This document shows, piece after piece, positions 35,571 through 44,169 of a stretch of DNA of 64,000 nt. The notes beneath the pieces were generated by a model that saw only the letters and a list, made by a program, of their open reading frames with translations, ran no database searches and was not told the DNA's origin. The DNA comes from Schlegelella_A sp965246805 (GTDB lineage: Bacteria > Pseudomonadota > Gammaproteobacteria > Burkholderiales > Burkholderiaceae_C). The DNA lies in contig CBDFFO010000003.1 of NCBI GenBank assembly GCA_965246805.1, positions 62,001 through 126,000 of the forward strand. The letters are read 5' to 3'. Each line of letters begins with the position of its first letter. Position 1 is the stretch's first letter. The position numbers and the translations under genes were made by a program.

Positions 35571-36590
35571 ATGACACCCACCATCCTTCTGACCGGCGCC
35601 ACTGGCTACATCGGCTCCCACACCTGGCTGGCCCTGCAATCCGCCGGCATGCGGGTCGTCGGCATCGACAACTTCGCCAACAGCTCGCCCCGCGTCCTCG
35701 AGCGCCTGCAGGCCCTGGGCGCGAACGTTGCGAACTTCATCGAAGGCGATGTGGGCGACGCCCTCGCACTCGAGCGCGTGTTCGACAGCAACACCATCGA
35801 CGCGGTGGTTCATTTCGCCGCGTTCAAGGCCGTCGGCGAGAGCACGCAGAAGCCGCTCGCGTACTACGCGAACAACATCGGCGGGCTCGTCACGTTGCTC
35901 GCGGCGATGCAGCAGCGGGCCTGCGGTCGGCTCGTGTTCAGCTCGAGCGCCACGGTCTACGGCAAGCCGGCGACCTTGCCGATCCGCGAAGACGCGGCCT
36001 TGAGCGCGACGAGTCCGTACGGCGCGACCAAATGGATGGGCGAGACCATCGTGCGCGACGTGGCCGCTGCCGACCCGGGCTTCTCGGCCGCGTTGCTGCG
36101 CTACTTCAACCCGGTGGGCGCGCACGAGAGCGGGACCATCGGCGAGGACCCGCGCGGCACGCCGAACAACCTGATGCCCTACATCACCCAAGTCGCCGTC
36201 GGCAAGCGCGAACGCCTGCAGGTGTTCGGCACCGACTACGACACGCCCGACGGCACCGGCGTGCGCGATTACGTCCATGTGCTCGACCTCGCCGAAGGCC
36301 ACGTCGCGGCGTTGCGTCATCTGCTCGCGAACCAAGGCTCCGTAACCGTGAACCTCGGGACCGGCCGCGGGTTCAGCGTGCTCGAACTCGTGCGTGCATT
36401 CGAAGCGGCGAGTGGGCGCACAGTGCCTTGCGCCATGGTCGCGCGGCGGCCCGGCGACATCGACAGCTGCTACGCCGACGCGTCGCTCGCGCGCGAGCTG
36501 CTGGGCTGGCAGGCCACGCGCGGCCTCGACGCGATGTGCCGCGACAGCTGGCGGTGGCAGCAGCAGAATCCGAACGGGTTCGGCCCGTGA
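35571..36590 (+). CDS. galE: UDP-glucose 4-epimerase
   Basis: A 339-aa short-chain dehydrogenase family epimerase, the usual GalE length. The NAD motif is GATGYIGS (9-16), the serine region is FSSSATVYG (123-131), and the catalytic Tyr150 and Lys154 are in SPYGATKWMGE. ALLRYFNPVGAH and the DYVHVLDLAEGHV segment are GalE hallmarks. It interconverts UDP-glucose and UDP-galactose for surface polysaccharide or galactose use. Its stop overlaps the rfbD GTG by 4 nt, so the pair is coupled. Confidence 0.95.
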   Translation: MTPTILLTGATGYIGSHTWLALQSAGMRVVGIDNFANSSPRVLERLQALGANVANFIEGDVGDALALERVFDSNTIDAVVHFAAFKAVGESTQKPLAYYANNIGGLVTLLAAMQQRACGRLVFSSSATVYGKPATLPIREDAALSATSPYGATKWMGETIVRDVAAADPGFSAALLRYFNPVGAHESGTIGEDPRGTPNNLMPYITQVAVGKRERLQVFGTDYDTPDGTGVRDYVHVLDLAEGHVAALRHLLANQGSVTVNLGTGRGFSVLELVRAFEAASGRTVPCAMVARRPGDIDSCYADASLARELLGWQATRGLDAMCRDSWRWQQQNPNGFGP

Positions 36591-37486
36591 AGATCCTGCT
36601 GCTCGGCAAGAACGGCCAGGTGGGTTGGGAGCTGCAACGGTCGCTGGCGCCGCTCGGTGACGTGACGGCACTCGGCAGCGCCGACGCCTCGCCGCTCTAC
36701 GGCAACCTGTTGCACGTCGACGCGCTGGCCGAGACGGTTCGCACGCTTCGGCCGCACATCATCGTCAACGCCGCCGCCCACACCGCGGTCGACAGGGCCG
36801 AGAGCGAGCCCGATCTGGCACGAGCGATCAACACCACCGCGCCTGGCGTGCTCGCGCGCGAAGGGGCGCTGCTGGGTGCGTGGCTTCTGCACTTCAGCAC
36901 CGACTACGTGTTCGATGGCAGCGGCACCGCGCCGTGGCGCGAAGACGCCGCCACCGCGCCGTGCAACGTGTACGGCCATAGCAAGCTCGGAGGCGAGACC
37001 GCGATCCGCGCCAGTGGTTGCCGGCACCTCATCTTTCGCACCAGCTGGGTCTACGGCGCGCGCGGCGGCAACTTCGCGAAGACGATGCTGAAGCTCGCCG
37101 CGAGCAAGGACGAGTTGCGCGTGGTGGCCGACCAACACGGCGCGCCGACCGGCGCCGAGTTGCTGGCCGATGCGAGCGCGCTGGCGTTGCGGGTCGCGGC
37201 GCTGCGACCGGAGATTTCGGGCACGTATCACGTCGCCGCGGCCGGCGAGACCACGTGGCATGGCTACGCGCAGCACGTGATCGCGTTCGCTCGCGCCGCC
37301 GGTCAGCCTGTTCGAGTGCAGGCCGATCGCATCGAAGGCGTGCCCGGCAGCGCCTACACCACGCCAGCGACACGGCCGAGCAACTCGCGGCTCGACACGC
37401 GCAAGTTCCAGGCGACATTCGGGCTCACGTTGCCGGCATGGCAACAAGGCGTCGACCGGATGTTGCGCGAGACGCTGAACGTCTGA
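36587..37486 (+). CDS. rfbD: dTDP-4-dehydrorhamnose reductase
   Basis: A 299-aa RmlD/RfbD, the last step to dTDP-L-rhamnose. The nucleotide motif is GKNGQVGWEL (7-16), the Ser/Thr region is HFSTDYVFDG, and catalytic Tyr129 and Lys133 are in NVYGHSKLGGE. RTSWVYGARGGNFAKTML is characteristic. The start is GTG at 36587, within the galE stop (GTGA). rfbA, rfbB and rfbC are not in the window. The pair interrupts the ubi gene cluster on the opposite strand. Confidence 0.94.
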   Translation: MKILLLGKNGQVGWELQRSLAPLGDVTALGSADASPLYGNLLHVDALAETVRTLRPHIIVNAAAHTAVDRAESEPDLARAINTTAPGVLAREGALLGAWLLHFSTDYVFDGSGTAPWREDAATAPCNVYGHSKLGGETAIRASGCRHLIFRTSWVYGARGGNFAKTMLKLAASKDELRVVADQHGAPTGAELLADASALALRVAALRPEISGTYHVAAAGETTWHGYAQHVIAFARAAGQPVRVQADRIEGVPGSAYTTPATRPSNSRLDTRKFQATFGLTLPAWQQGVDRMLRETLNV

Positions 37487-37510
37487 TCACAAGGCCCGTC
37501 GAGGGCGATG

Positions 37511-38398
37511 TCAGAGCAGCGCCTGCTGCCTTGCCAGGCGCCAATGCCGTACACCGTCGATCGGTGACGCCAGCATCCACAGCTCGCGAAACGGCACCGC
37601 CGCGGCATCGGTCGATTCGCGGATGAAGCCCGAGAACTCGAGACTCGCGCACCACGACGAGCCGATCGCCTCGATGCAGAGCAACTCGGCGTCGAGCGTG
37701 AGCACGTCGGTGTGGTTCGGCGCGTGGCCGCGCGCGTCGAGCAGCGACTGCACGTCGGCAAGCATGTCGGGGGTCGTCAGCGCCGCGAGACGTGCCGTGT
37801 CGTTGATGTCCCATGCGGCCTGCAGCGCGAGGAAGCAGCGACGTGCCTCGGCGATCAGCTGATCGCGGTCGAGCGCTGCCGGCCAGGTCGTGTCGGCACA
37901 TCGGTGGATGAGCGTCGCGGTCGGCGCCGGTGTCGATGACGGCGACCGCGTGGACACCGAAGACGCCGAGCGCGTCGTCGAGGCCTCACGCGCTTGCGGC
38001 GCACGCTCGCCTGGCGCGATGTCGCCCACGCGCAAGCCGGCGATGCGCACGGCGCGGCCGTCGACCCACCTCAGCAAGCCGGCCCATTGCACCAGGCCCA
38101 GTCGCCACCACTCGACCAGCCGATCCAGCAGCAGGCGTCGACCCGCCCAACCGGCTCCGCCCACCACCGCGCCGCCGACGAGCCACACCGCGGCACCATT
38201 GGCCTCAAGCGCCGAGCCGCGCGCGGCCAGCACGGCCCAGACCCCGGCCAGCAAGCCGAGCAGCGTGCTGACGCCACCGACCAACGTGCCGGCCGCCAGC
38301 GCCGGATCGGCGGCGAGCACCATCGCGGCAGCGATGCCGAAGCAAAGCGCCACGCGCGACACGAAGCGCCGGCCCATCGGTCCGACACGGCTCAGCAT
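37511..38398 (-). CDS. Tim44-like domain membrane protein
   Basis: A 295-aa protein with an N-terminal signal or membrane helix (about 13-36, ending in ALAAG) and a second Gly/Ala/Val-rich hydrophobic segment, followed by a disordered Ser/Thr linker. The C-terminal Tim44-like domain (about 185-295) has RCFLALQAAWDINDTARLAA, CIEAIGSSWCASLEFSGFIR and FRELWMLASPIDG. The role of bacterial Tim44-like proteins is not settled. It overlaps the ubiE end by 7 nt, so the two share a transcript. It converges on rfbD. Confidence 0.85.
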   Translation of the reverse strand: MLSRVGPMGRRFVSRVALCFGIAAAMVLAADPALAAGTLVGGVSTLLGLLAGVWAVLAARGSALEANGAAVWLVGGAVVGGAGWAGRRLLLDRLVEWWRLGLVQWAGLLRWVDGRAVRIAGLRVGDIAPGERAPQAREASTTRSASSVSTRSPSSTPAPTATLIHRCADTTWPAALDRDQLIAEARRCFLALQAAWDINDTARLAALTTPDMLADVQSLLDARGHAPNHTDVLTLDAELLCIEAIGSSWCASLEFSGFIRESTDAAAVPFRELWMLASPIDGVRHWRLARQQALL

Positions 38399-39123
38399 TT
38401 GATGCCCACGTGCAACGCCACCACGCCCGCGCTCAGGTTGTGGATGTCGACATGGCCGAAGCCGGCCGCCTTCATCATCGCCTTCAGTTCGGCTTGCGGC
38501 GGGTGCATGCGGATCGACTCGGCCAGGTAGCGATAGCTCGCGCCGTCGCCGGCGACCAGCTGACCGATGCGCGGCAGGATGCTGAACGAGTACCAGTCGT
38601 AGGCCTTGCGCAACGGCGCAGCCACCTGGCTGAACTCGAGCACCAGCAGACGCCCGCCCGGCTTCAGCACGCGGTTCATCTCCGCGAGCGCTTTGTCTTT
38701 GCGGGTCATGTTGCGCAGGCCGAAGGCGACGCTCACGAGATCGAAGCTGTCGTTCGCGAACGGCAGCGTCTCGGCGTCGCAGATCGCGGAGGGCAGCACG
38801 ACGCCATCGTCGAGCAACCGATCGCGCCCTTGCGAGAGCATCGCTTGGTTGATGTCGGTGTGCACCACGAGGCCGTTGGTGCCGACCTTCTTCGCGAACG
38901 CCTTGGCGAGATCGCCGGTGCCGCCCGCGACATCGAGCACGCTGTCGCCGACACGCAGGTTCGCGACGGCCACCGCGTACGCCTTCCAGGCCCGGTGCAG
39001 GCCCATCGACATCAGGTCGTTCATCACGTCGTACTTCGACGCGACCGAATCGAAGACGCCGCGCACGCGCGTTGCCTTCTGGTCTTGATCGACCGTCTCG
39101 AAGCCGAAGTGGGTTTCGCTCAT
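38392..39123 (-). CDS. ubiE: Ubiquinone/menaquinone C-methyltransferase
   Basis: A 243-aa SAM-dependent methyltransferase. Signature regions are VFDSVASKYDVMNDLMSMG, the SAM motif LDVAGGTGDLAKAF, DLVSVAFGLRNMTRK and the LVLEFSQV stretch. UbiE methylates the quinone ring at C2 in ubiquinone synthesis. The ATG at 39123 gives the standard MSETHFGF start. It is followed by the Tim44-like gene and preceded by the DUF971 gene with 10 bp between, all one direction. Confidence 0.97.
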   Translation of the reverse strand: MSETHFGFETVDQDQKATRVRGVFDSVASKYDVMNDLMSMGLHRAWKAYAVAVANLRVGDSVLDVAGGTGDLAKAFAKKVGTNGLVVHTDINQAMLSQGRDRLLDDGVVLPSAICDAETLPFANDSFDLVSVAFGLRNMTRKDKALAEMNRVLKPGGRLLVLEFSQVAAPLRKAYDWYSFSILPRIGQLVAGDGASYRYLAESIRMHPPQAELKAMMKAAGFGHVDIHNLSAGVVALHVGIKC

Positions 39124-39133
39124 CGCCGGCCGC

Positions 39134-39616
39134 TCAGTGGTGATGGCCGCACGAGGCCGAGTGCACATGCGGCTCGCCCGGGCCCGATGCGCTGACGACC
39201 GCGCCATTCGCCGCGCTGACCGCTTTCGCGCCGCCATACGTCGGCACGTCGCGGCTCGCATTCGCCTGCTCCAAGCGGCTCTCGTACTGCTGCCAGAGCG
39301 TCGCCTGCTGCTCGCCGAGGTGATAGAGATATGGCCACGAGAAGATGCCCGACTCGTGGCCGTCGCTGAACGTCGGTTGCACCGCGTAGTTGCCCACTTC
39401 GGCGAGCCCCGTGAGCTCGACCAGGCGTTTGCCGGTCTGCAACACCTCCTGACCAGGCCCGTGACCCTGCACCTCGGCCGATGGCGAGTACACGCGCATC
39501 AGTTCGAAGGGAATGCGGAACGATGCACCGTCGTCGAACGCGACCTCGAGCACGCGCGAGTGCTGGTGCACCGTGATGGCAGTGGGCGTCGGAGAGTGGG
39601 CGGTGAGGCCGGCCAT
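39134..39616 (-). CDS. DUF971 protein
   Basis: A 160-aa protein containing a DUF971 domain (gamma-butyrobetaine hydroxylase-like N-terminal domain), with VLEVAFDDGASFRIPFELMR and NYAVQPTFSDGHESGIFSWP. The family is thought to bind metal. The C-terminus is His-rich (HVHSASCGHHH), a plausible metal-binding tail. It lies just upstream of ubiE, a frequent betaproteobacterial order. The ATG at 39616 is preferred; an ORF leader to 39733 looks spurious. Confidence 0.86.
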   Translation of the reverse strand: MAGLTAHSPTPTAITVHQHSRVLEVAFDDGASFRIPFELMRVYSPSAEVQGHGPGQEVLQTGKRLVELTGLAEVGNYAVQPTFSDGHESGIFSWPYLYHLGEQQATLWQQYESRLEQANASRDVPTYGGAKAVSAANGAVVSASGPGEPHVHSASCGHHH

Positions 39617-39833
39617 GGGCGGTTCGCAAAAGTGGTTGGCACCGGCACGCGCGGTGTGGGCGGCAAGTCTAGCGACACGCTCCCGGCCCGACGCCCAAGG
39701 TGGTGATAGGTGTCGCGCGGTCGTCACGAACATAAAAGACCCTGTTGCAGGCGAGTTGCGATCCCTGATTAGGTTGGGCAGCGTTCGGCACCGACACGGC
39801 CAGCGAGCGCCTGCACCTTCACACCGCCATCAG

Positions 39834-42800
39834 CTACACCAGCACGCGCTCGATGCCGCCATCGTTCGCCCGTTCGACGTATTCACCCATCCACTCGTCA
39901 CCCAGGATTCGCTTCGCCATCTCGACCACGATGTAGTCAGCCTCGAGCAGGCCGTTCTCGAGGTCGCCCTTGTAACGCTGCAGGCCCTGCAGACAACTCG
40001 GGCACGACGTGAGGATCTTGACGTTTTCCTTGGGGCCGAGCACGGTCGACTTCGCACGCAACGCAGCCTCGTCCTTCCGCAAGCCCTCTTCCTTGCGAAA
40101 GCGCACCTGCGTCGCGATATCTGGACGCGTGATGCCGAAGGTACCGCTCTCGCCGCAGCAGCGGTCGCTCTTCACCACGTTCTCGCCAAGCAGCGACTTC
40201 ACCGTCAGCATCGGCTCCTGCAGCTTCATCGGGCTGTGGCACGGGTCGTGGAAAAGATAGCCCGCGTCCGCACCCGTCGTCGCGTTCAACGTGATGCCCT
40301 TCTCGAGAAGGAACTCGTGAATGTCGATGATGCGCGAGCCCGGGAAGATCTTGTCGAACTCGTAGCCCTGCAGTTGGTCGTAGCAGGTGCCGCAGCTCAC
40401 CACAACGGTCTTGATGTCGAGGTAGTTGAGCGTGTTGGCGACGCGGTGGAACAGCACCCGGTTGTCGGTGATGATCTTCTCGGCCTTGTCGAACTGGCCC
40501 GAACCGCGCTGCGGATAGCCGCAGCAGAGGTAGCCCGGCGGCAGCACCGTCTGCACGCCGGCATGCCAGAGCATCGCTTGCGTGGCCAGGCCCACTTGCG
40601 AAAAGAGCCGCTCCGAACCGCACCCGGGGAAATAGAACACGGCTTCGGTCTCGGCTGTCGTCTTGCCGGGATTGCGAATGATCGGCACGTAGTTCTTGTC
40701 TTCGATGTCGAGCAGCGCACGCGCGGTGCGGTTCGGCAAGCCGCTCGGCATCTTCTTGTTGATGAAGTGGATCACCTCTTCCTTGAGCGGCGCCCTGCCG
40801 ACCGTCGATGGCGGTGCGGCGATCTGCTTGTTGGCAAGGCCGCGCAAGAGGTTGTTGGCGGCCCGCTGCGCCTTGAAGCCGACGTCGACCATCACCGTGC
40901 GCATCACCTTGATGGTCTCGGGGCTGGTCGCGTTCAGGAACATCATCGCGGCCGCGTTCGCCGGCCGGAAGGTCTTCTTTCCCATCTTGCGCAGCAGGTT
41001 GCGCATGTTCATCGAGACCTCGCCGAAGTCGATGTCGACCGGGCACGGCGAGAGGCACTTGTGGCATACCGTGCAATGGTCGGCCACGTCCTCGAACTCT
41101 TCCCAGTGCTTGATCGACACGCCGCGGCGCGTCTGCTCTTCGTAGAGGAAGGCCTCGACCAGCAGCGATGTCGCGAGGATCTTGTTGCGCGGGCTGTAGA
41201 GCAGGTTGGCGCGCGGCACGTGGGTCGCGCACACCGGCTTGCACTTGCCGCAACGCAGACAGTCCTTCACCGAGTTGGCGATCTCGCCGATCGCGCTCTG
41301 CTGCATGATGAGCGACTCGTGGCCCATCAGGCCGAAGCTCGGCGTGTACGCATTGGTGAGGTCGGCCTTCAGCAGCTGGCCGTCGAACGAGTCGCGCAGC
41401 AGCTTGCCCTTGTTGAAGCGGCCTTCGGGGTCGACGCGCTGCTTGTAGGCCGTGAAGTCAGCCATCTCGGCTTCGGTCAGGAACTCGAGCTTCGTGATGC
41501 CGATGCCGTGTTCGCCGGAAATCACGCCATCGAGCTTGCGCGCCAGCACCATGATGCGGGCGACGGCCGTGTGCGCCGTCTGCAGCATCTCGTAGTTGTC
41601 GCTGTTGACGGGAATGTTGGTGTGCACGTTGCCGTCGCCGGCGTGCATGTGCAGCGCGATCCAGGTGCGGCCGCGCAGCACCTCGCCGTGGATCTTCTGA
41701 CACTCGTCGACGATCGGCGAGAGCGCCTGCCCGCTGAAGATGAGGCGCAGCGGCGCGCGCAGCTGCGTCTTCCATGACGCGCGCAGCGTGTGGTCTTGAA
41801 GCAGCTCGAAGTAGGTGCGCGAGATGTCTTCATCGCGCGGCGAGGCCCCGTCCCCGAATGCCGAGGGCGCGTCGCGCGTGTCGTCGCTCGGCTTCGCGTC
41901 GAGGTGCGCGAGCCAGTGCCGCCACTGCGCGCCGACGCGTCGCAGCAGTACCAGCGCCTGCTGCACCCGGTCTTCGAGCAGCTCGGCGGACGCGACGCCG
42001 CCCTCGTCGTCGGTCTTGCCGAGCGGCAGCTTGCCGGTCTCGAAGAAGGCCTCGAGCCGGTCGACGAGGGCGAGCTTGTTGGCGAGGCTCAGTTCGATGT
42101 TGATGCGCTCGATGCCCTCGGTGTATTCGCCCATCCGCGGCAGCGGGATCACCACGTCCTCGTTGACCTTGAACGCGTTGGTGTGCTTGCTGATCGCGGC
42201 GGTGCGCTTGCGGTCGAGCCAGAACTTCTTGCGCGCCTCGGGGCTTACCGCGACGAAGCCTTCACCGGCGCGGCCGTTGGCGATCCGCACGACCTCGCTG
42301 GTGGCGCGCGCGACCGCATCGGCGTCGTCGCCAACGATGTCGCCGAACAGCACCATCTTCGGCAACACGGATGACGCGCGGGCGGCGCTGTCGCGCGCGG
42401 CGCCGGCCCCGCGCGGTCCGCCGCCCGAGCCATCGACGCGAGCGGCCGACTCGCCGTCACTCGGTTCGTTGCGCTCAGAAGGCGCCGCGTTCGCCGACGT
42501 GTTGACATACGCCGTGCCGCGCTTGCTCTTGGTCGAATAACCCACCGCCTTCAGGTAGCGATCGTCGAGATGCTCGAGCCCCGCGAGCAGCACCGGCGGG
42601 TTCTGCTTCGCCGCCGCGAACATGAAGTCTTTGATCTCGACGATCGACGGCACCGCGTCTTTCGGGTTGCCGAAGAACTCGAGGCACACGGTGCGCACGT
42701 GCTTCGGCATGCGGTGCACGATCCAGCGCGCCGACGTGATGAGGCCGTCGCAGCCTTCCTTCTGGATGCCCGGCAGGCCGGCCAGGAACTTGTCGGTCAC

Positions 42801-43955
42801 GTCCTTGCCGAGGCCTTCCTTTCGAAAAGTCGCGCCCTTGATGTCGAGCCGCTCGGTGCGTTCTAGCGTTTTGCCGCTCGCATCGAAGTAGTTGAGCTGG
42901 AAGCGCGCAACCTCGACGTCGTGGATCTTGCCGAGGTTGTGGTCGAGCCGTGTCACCTCGAGCCACCTCGCGTCGGGCGTGACCATCCGCCATGACGCGA
43001 GGTTGTCGAGCGCGGTGCCCCAGAGCACCGCCTTCTTGCCGCCCGCGTTCATCGCGACGTTGCCGCCGACGCAAGACGCGTCGGCCGACGTCGGATCGAC
43101 CGCGAACACGAAGCCGCCGCGCTCGGCCGCATCTGCGACGCGCTGCGTGACGACGCCGGCCTCGGTCCAGATCGTCGCGACGGGATGGTCGACGCCAGGC
43201 AGCCGGGTCATCTCGACCTCGGTCATCGCCTCGAGCTTCTCGGTGTTGATGACCGCGCTCGTGGCAGTGAGTGGGATCGCGCCGCCGGTGTAGCCGGTGC
43301 CGCCGCCGCGCGGGATGATGGTGAGGCCGAGTAGGGTGCAGCCGGCGACCAGCGCAGCCATCTCGGCCTCGGTGTCGGGCGTGAGCACGACGAAGGGGTA
43401 CTCGACGCGCCAGTCGGTCGCATCGGTGACGTGCGACACACGAGAGAGGCCGTCGAACTTGATGTTGTCTTTCGCGGTCACGCGGCCGAGCACACGGTTC
43501 GTTCGCTTGCGAAGGTCGTGCACCACCGAGAACTGGTCGGAGAACGACGTGACGGCGTGACTCGCGAGCTTCAGCAACTCCTGCACCGCGGCGTCTCGCG
43601 GCGCATCGACCGTGGGAGTGCGGCGCTTCTCGATCTCGCCGAGCCGGTGGCGCAAGGCTTCGATCAGCAGCTTGCGCCGACGCGGGTTGTCGAGCAGGTC
43701 GTCCTGCAGGTAGGGGTTCCTCTGTACCACCCAGATATCGCCCAGCACCTCGTAGAGCATGCGCGCTGAGCGGCCGGTCTGGCGCTCGGCGCGCAAGCGC
43801 GAAAGCACGTCCCATGCACGCTCGCCCAGCAGGCGGATCACGATCTCGCGATCGGAAAACGAGGTGTAGTTGTACGGGATCTCACGCAGGCGGGGCGCGC
43901 TGCCCGCCGCTTCGGCGGCGGCGGCGATCTGGGTCAACGGCAACGGTGCGTTCAT
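39834..43955 (-). CDS. Giant FAD-linked oxidase with Fe-S and CCG domains (DUF3683 type)
   Basis: A 1373-aa cytoplasmic oxidoreductase. The order is: DUF3683 N-terminus (1-140), PCMH-type FAD domain with PRGGGTGYTGG and SCVGGNVAMNAGGKK, FAD-oxidase C-terminal domain with LHMHAGDGNVHTN and SGEHGIG, two [4Fe-4S] motifs (CLRCGKCKPVC and CTVCHKCLSPCP), then cysteine-rich CCG motifs (GCGS, CCGYPQRGS, CCGESGTFG). This combines GlcD- and GlcF-like halves in one chain, so D-lactate or glycolate-type 2-hydroxyacid oxidation is the likely class. An Ala/Ser/Gly-rich insert of about 50 residues lies near 42360-42515. The upstream ATG 43991 is rejected as a leader. Confidence 0.9.
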   Translation of the reverse strand: MNAPLPLTQIAAAAEAAGSAPRLREIPYNYTSFSDREIVIRLLGERAWDVLSRLRAERQTGRSARMLYEVLGDIWVVQRNPYLQDDLLDNPRRRKLLIEALRHRLGEIEKRRTPTVDAPRDAAVQELLKLASHAVTSFSDQFSVVHDLRKRTNRVLGRVTAKDNIKFDGLSRVSHVTDATDWRVEYPFVVLTPDTEAEMAALVAGCTLLGLTIIPRGGGTGYTGGAIPLTATSAVINTEKLEAMTEVEMTRLPGVDHPVATIWTEAGVVTQRVADAAERGGFVFAVDPTSADASCVGGNVAMNAGGKKAVLWGTALDNLASWRMVTPDARWLEVTRLDHNLGKIHDVEVARFQLNYFDASGKTLERTERLDIKGATFRKEGLGKDVTDKFLAGLPGIQKEGCDGLITSARWIVHRMPKHVRTVCLEFFGNPKDAVPSIVEIKDFMFAAAKQNPPVLLAGLEHLDDRYLKAVGYSTKSKRGTAYVNTSANAAPSERNEPSDGESAARVDGSGGGPRGAGAARDSAARASSVLPKMVLFGDIVGDDADAVARATSEVVRIANGRAGEGFVAVSPEARKKFWLDRKRTAAISKHTNAFKVNEDVVIPLPRMGEYTEGIERINIELSLANKLALVDRLEAFFETGKLPLGKTDDEGGVASAELLEDRVQQALVLLRRVGAQWRHWLAHLDAKPSDDTRDAPSAFGDGASPRDEDISRTYFELLQDHTLRASWKTQLRAPLRLIFSGQALSPIVDECQKIHGEVLRGRTWIALHMHAGDGNVHTNIPVNSDNYEMLQTAHTAVARIMVLARKLDGVISGEHGIGITKLEFLTEAEMADFTAYKQRVDPEGRFNKGKLLRDSFDGQLLKADLTNAYTPSFGLMGHESLIMQQSAIGEIANSVKDCLRCGKCKPVCATHVPRANLLYSPRNKILATSLLVEAFLYEEQTRRGVSIKHWEEFEDVADHCTVCHKCLSPCPVDIDFGEVSMNMRNLLRKMGKKTFRPANAAAMMFLNATSPETIKVMRTVMVDVGFKAQRAANNLLRGLANKQIAAPPSTVGRAPLKEEVIHFINKKMPSGLPNRTARALLDIEDKNYVPIIRNPGKTTAETEAVFYFPGCGSERLFSQVGLATQAMLWHAGVQTVLPPGYLCCGYPQRGSGQFDKAEKIITDNRVLFHRVANTLNYLDIKTVVVSCGTCYDQLQGYEFDKIFPGSRIIDIHEFLLEKGITLNATTGADAGYLFHDPCHSPMKLQEPMLTVKSLLGENVVKSDRCCGESGTFGITRPDIATQVRFRKEEGLRKDEAALRAKSTVLGPKENVKILTSCPSCLQGLQRYKGDLENGLLEADYIVVEMAKRILGDEWMGEYVERANDGGIERVLV

Positions 43956-44050
43956 GGGGCGCGGGCCACGTGACGCCCAGGGTGCGTTCAACGTCGGATC
44001 CTAACGCAGCGCTGCCTCACAAGCCGGCTTGGGCTTGGTGATCACCTGCT

Positions 44051-44073
44051 GGCGACGGGTATTCCCCGTTGCC
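44051..44073. promoter_or_regulatory. Inverted repeat upstream of ugpB
   Basis: GGCGACGGG and CCCGTTGCC (8 of 9 complementary) are separated by 5 nt, 97 nt before the ugpB start in the divergent region. It is a possible operator, or a hairpin in the leader. It has no recognised motif name. Confidence 0.35.
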
Positions 44074-44087
44074 GATGCACGGCCGTC

Positions 44088-44101
44088 CACGGATAACCGT
44101 G
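44088..44101. promoter_or_regulatory. Second dyad upstream of ugpB
   Basis: CACGG and CCGTG are perfectly complementary round a 4-nt ATAA centre, 69 nt before the ugpB start. It is short, so chance is possible. Confidence 0.25.
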
Positions 44102-44169
44102 CGCGTCGTCGTGCTGTCACCCGGCGCCGCCATCATCGAGGCGCATCCGCGCCCCTACCGAAACGAATC

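Noticed and set aside
35571..37486. galE-rfbD as part of a prophage or insertion sequence
   Set aside because: No integrase, transposase or terminal repeats are seen at either edge.
39513..41777. Plus-strand frame of 754 codons opposite the FAD/Fe-S oxidase
   Set aside because: The opposite strand encodes cysteine motifs and FAD motifs; this frame has none.
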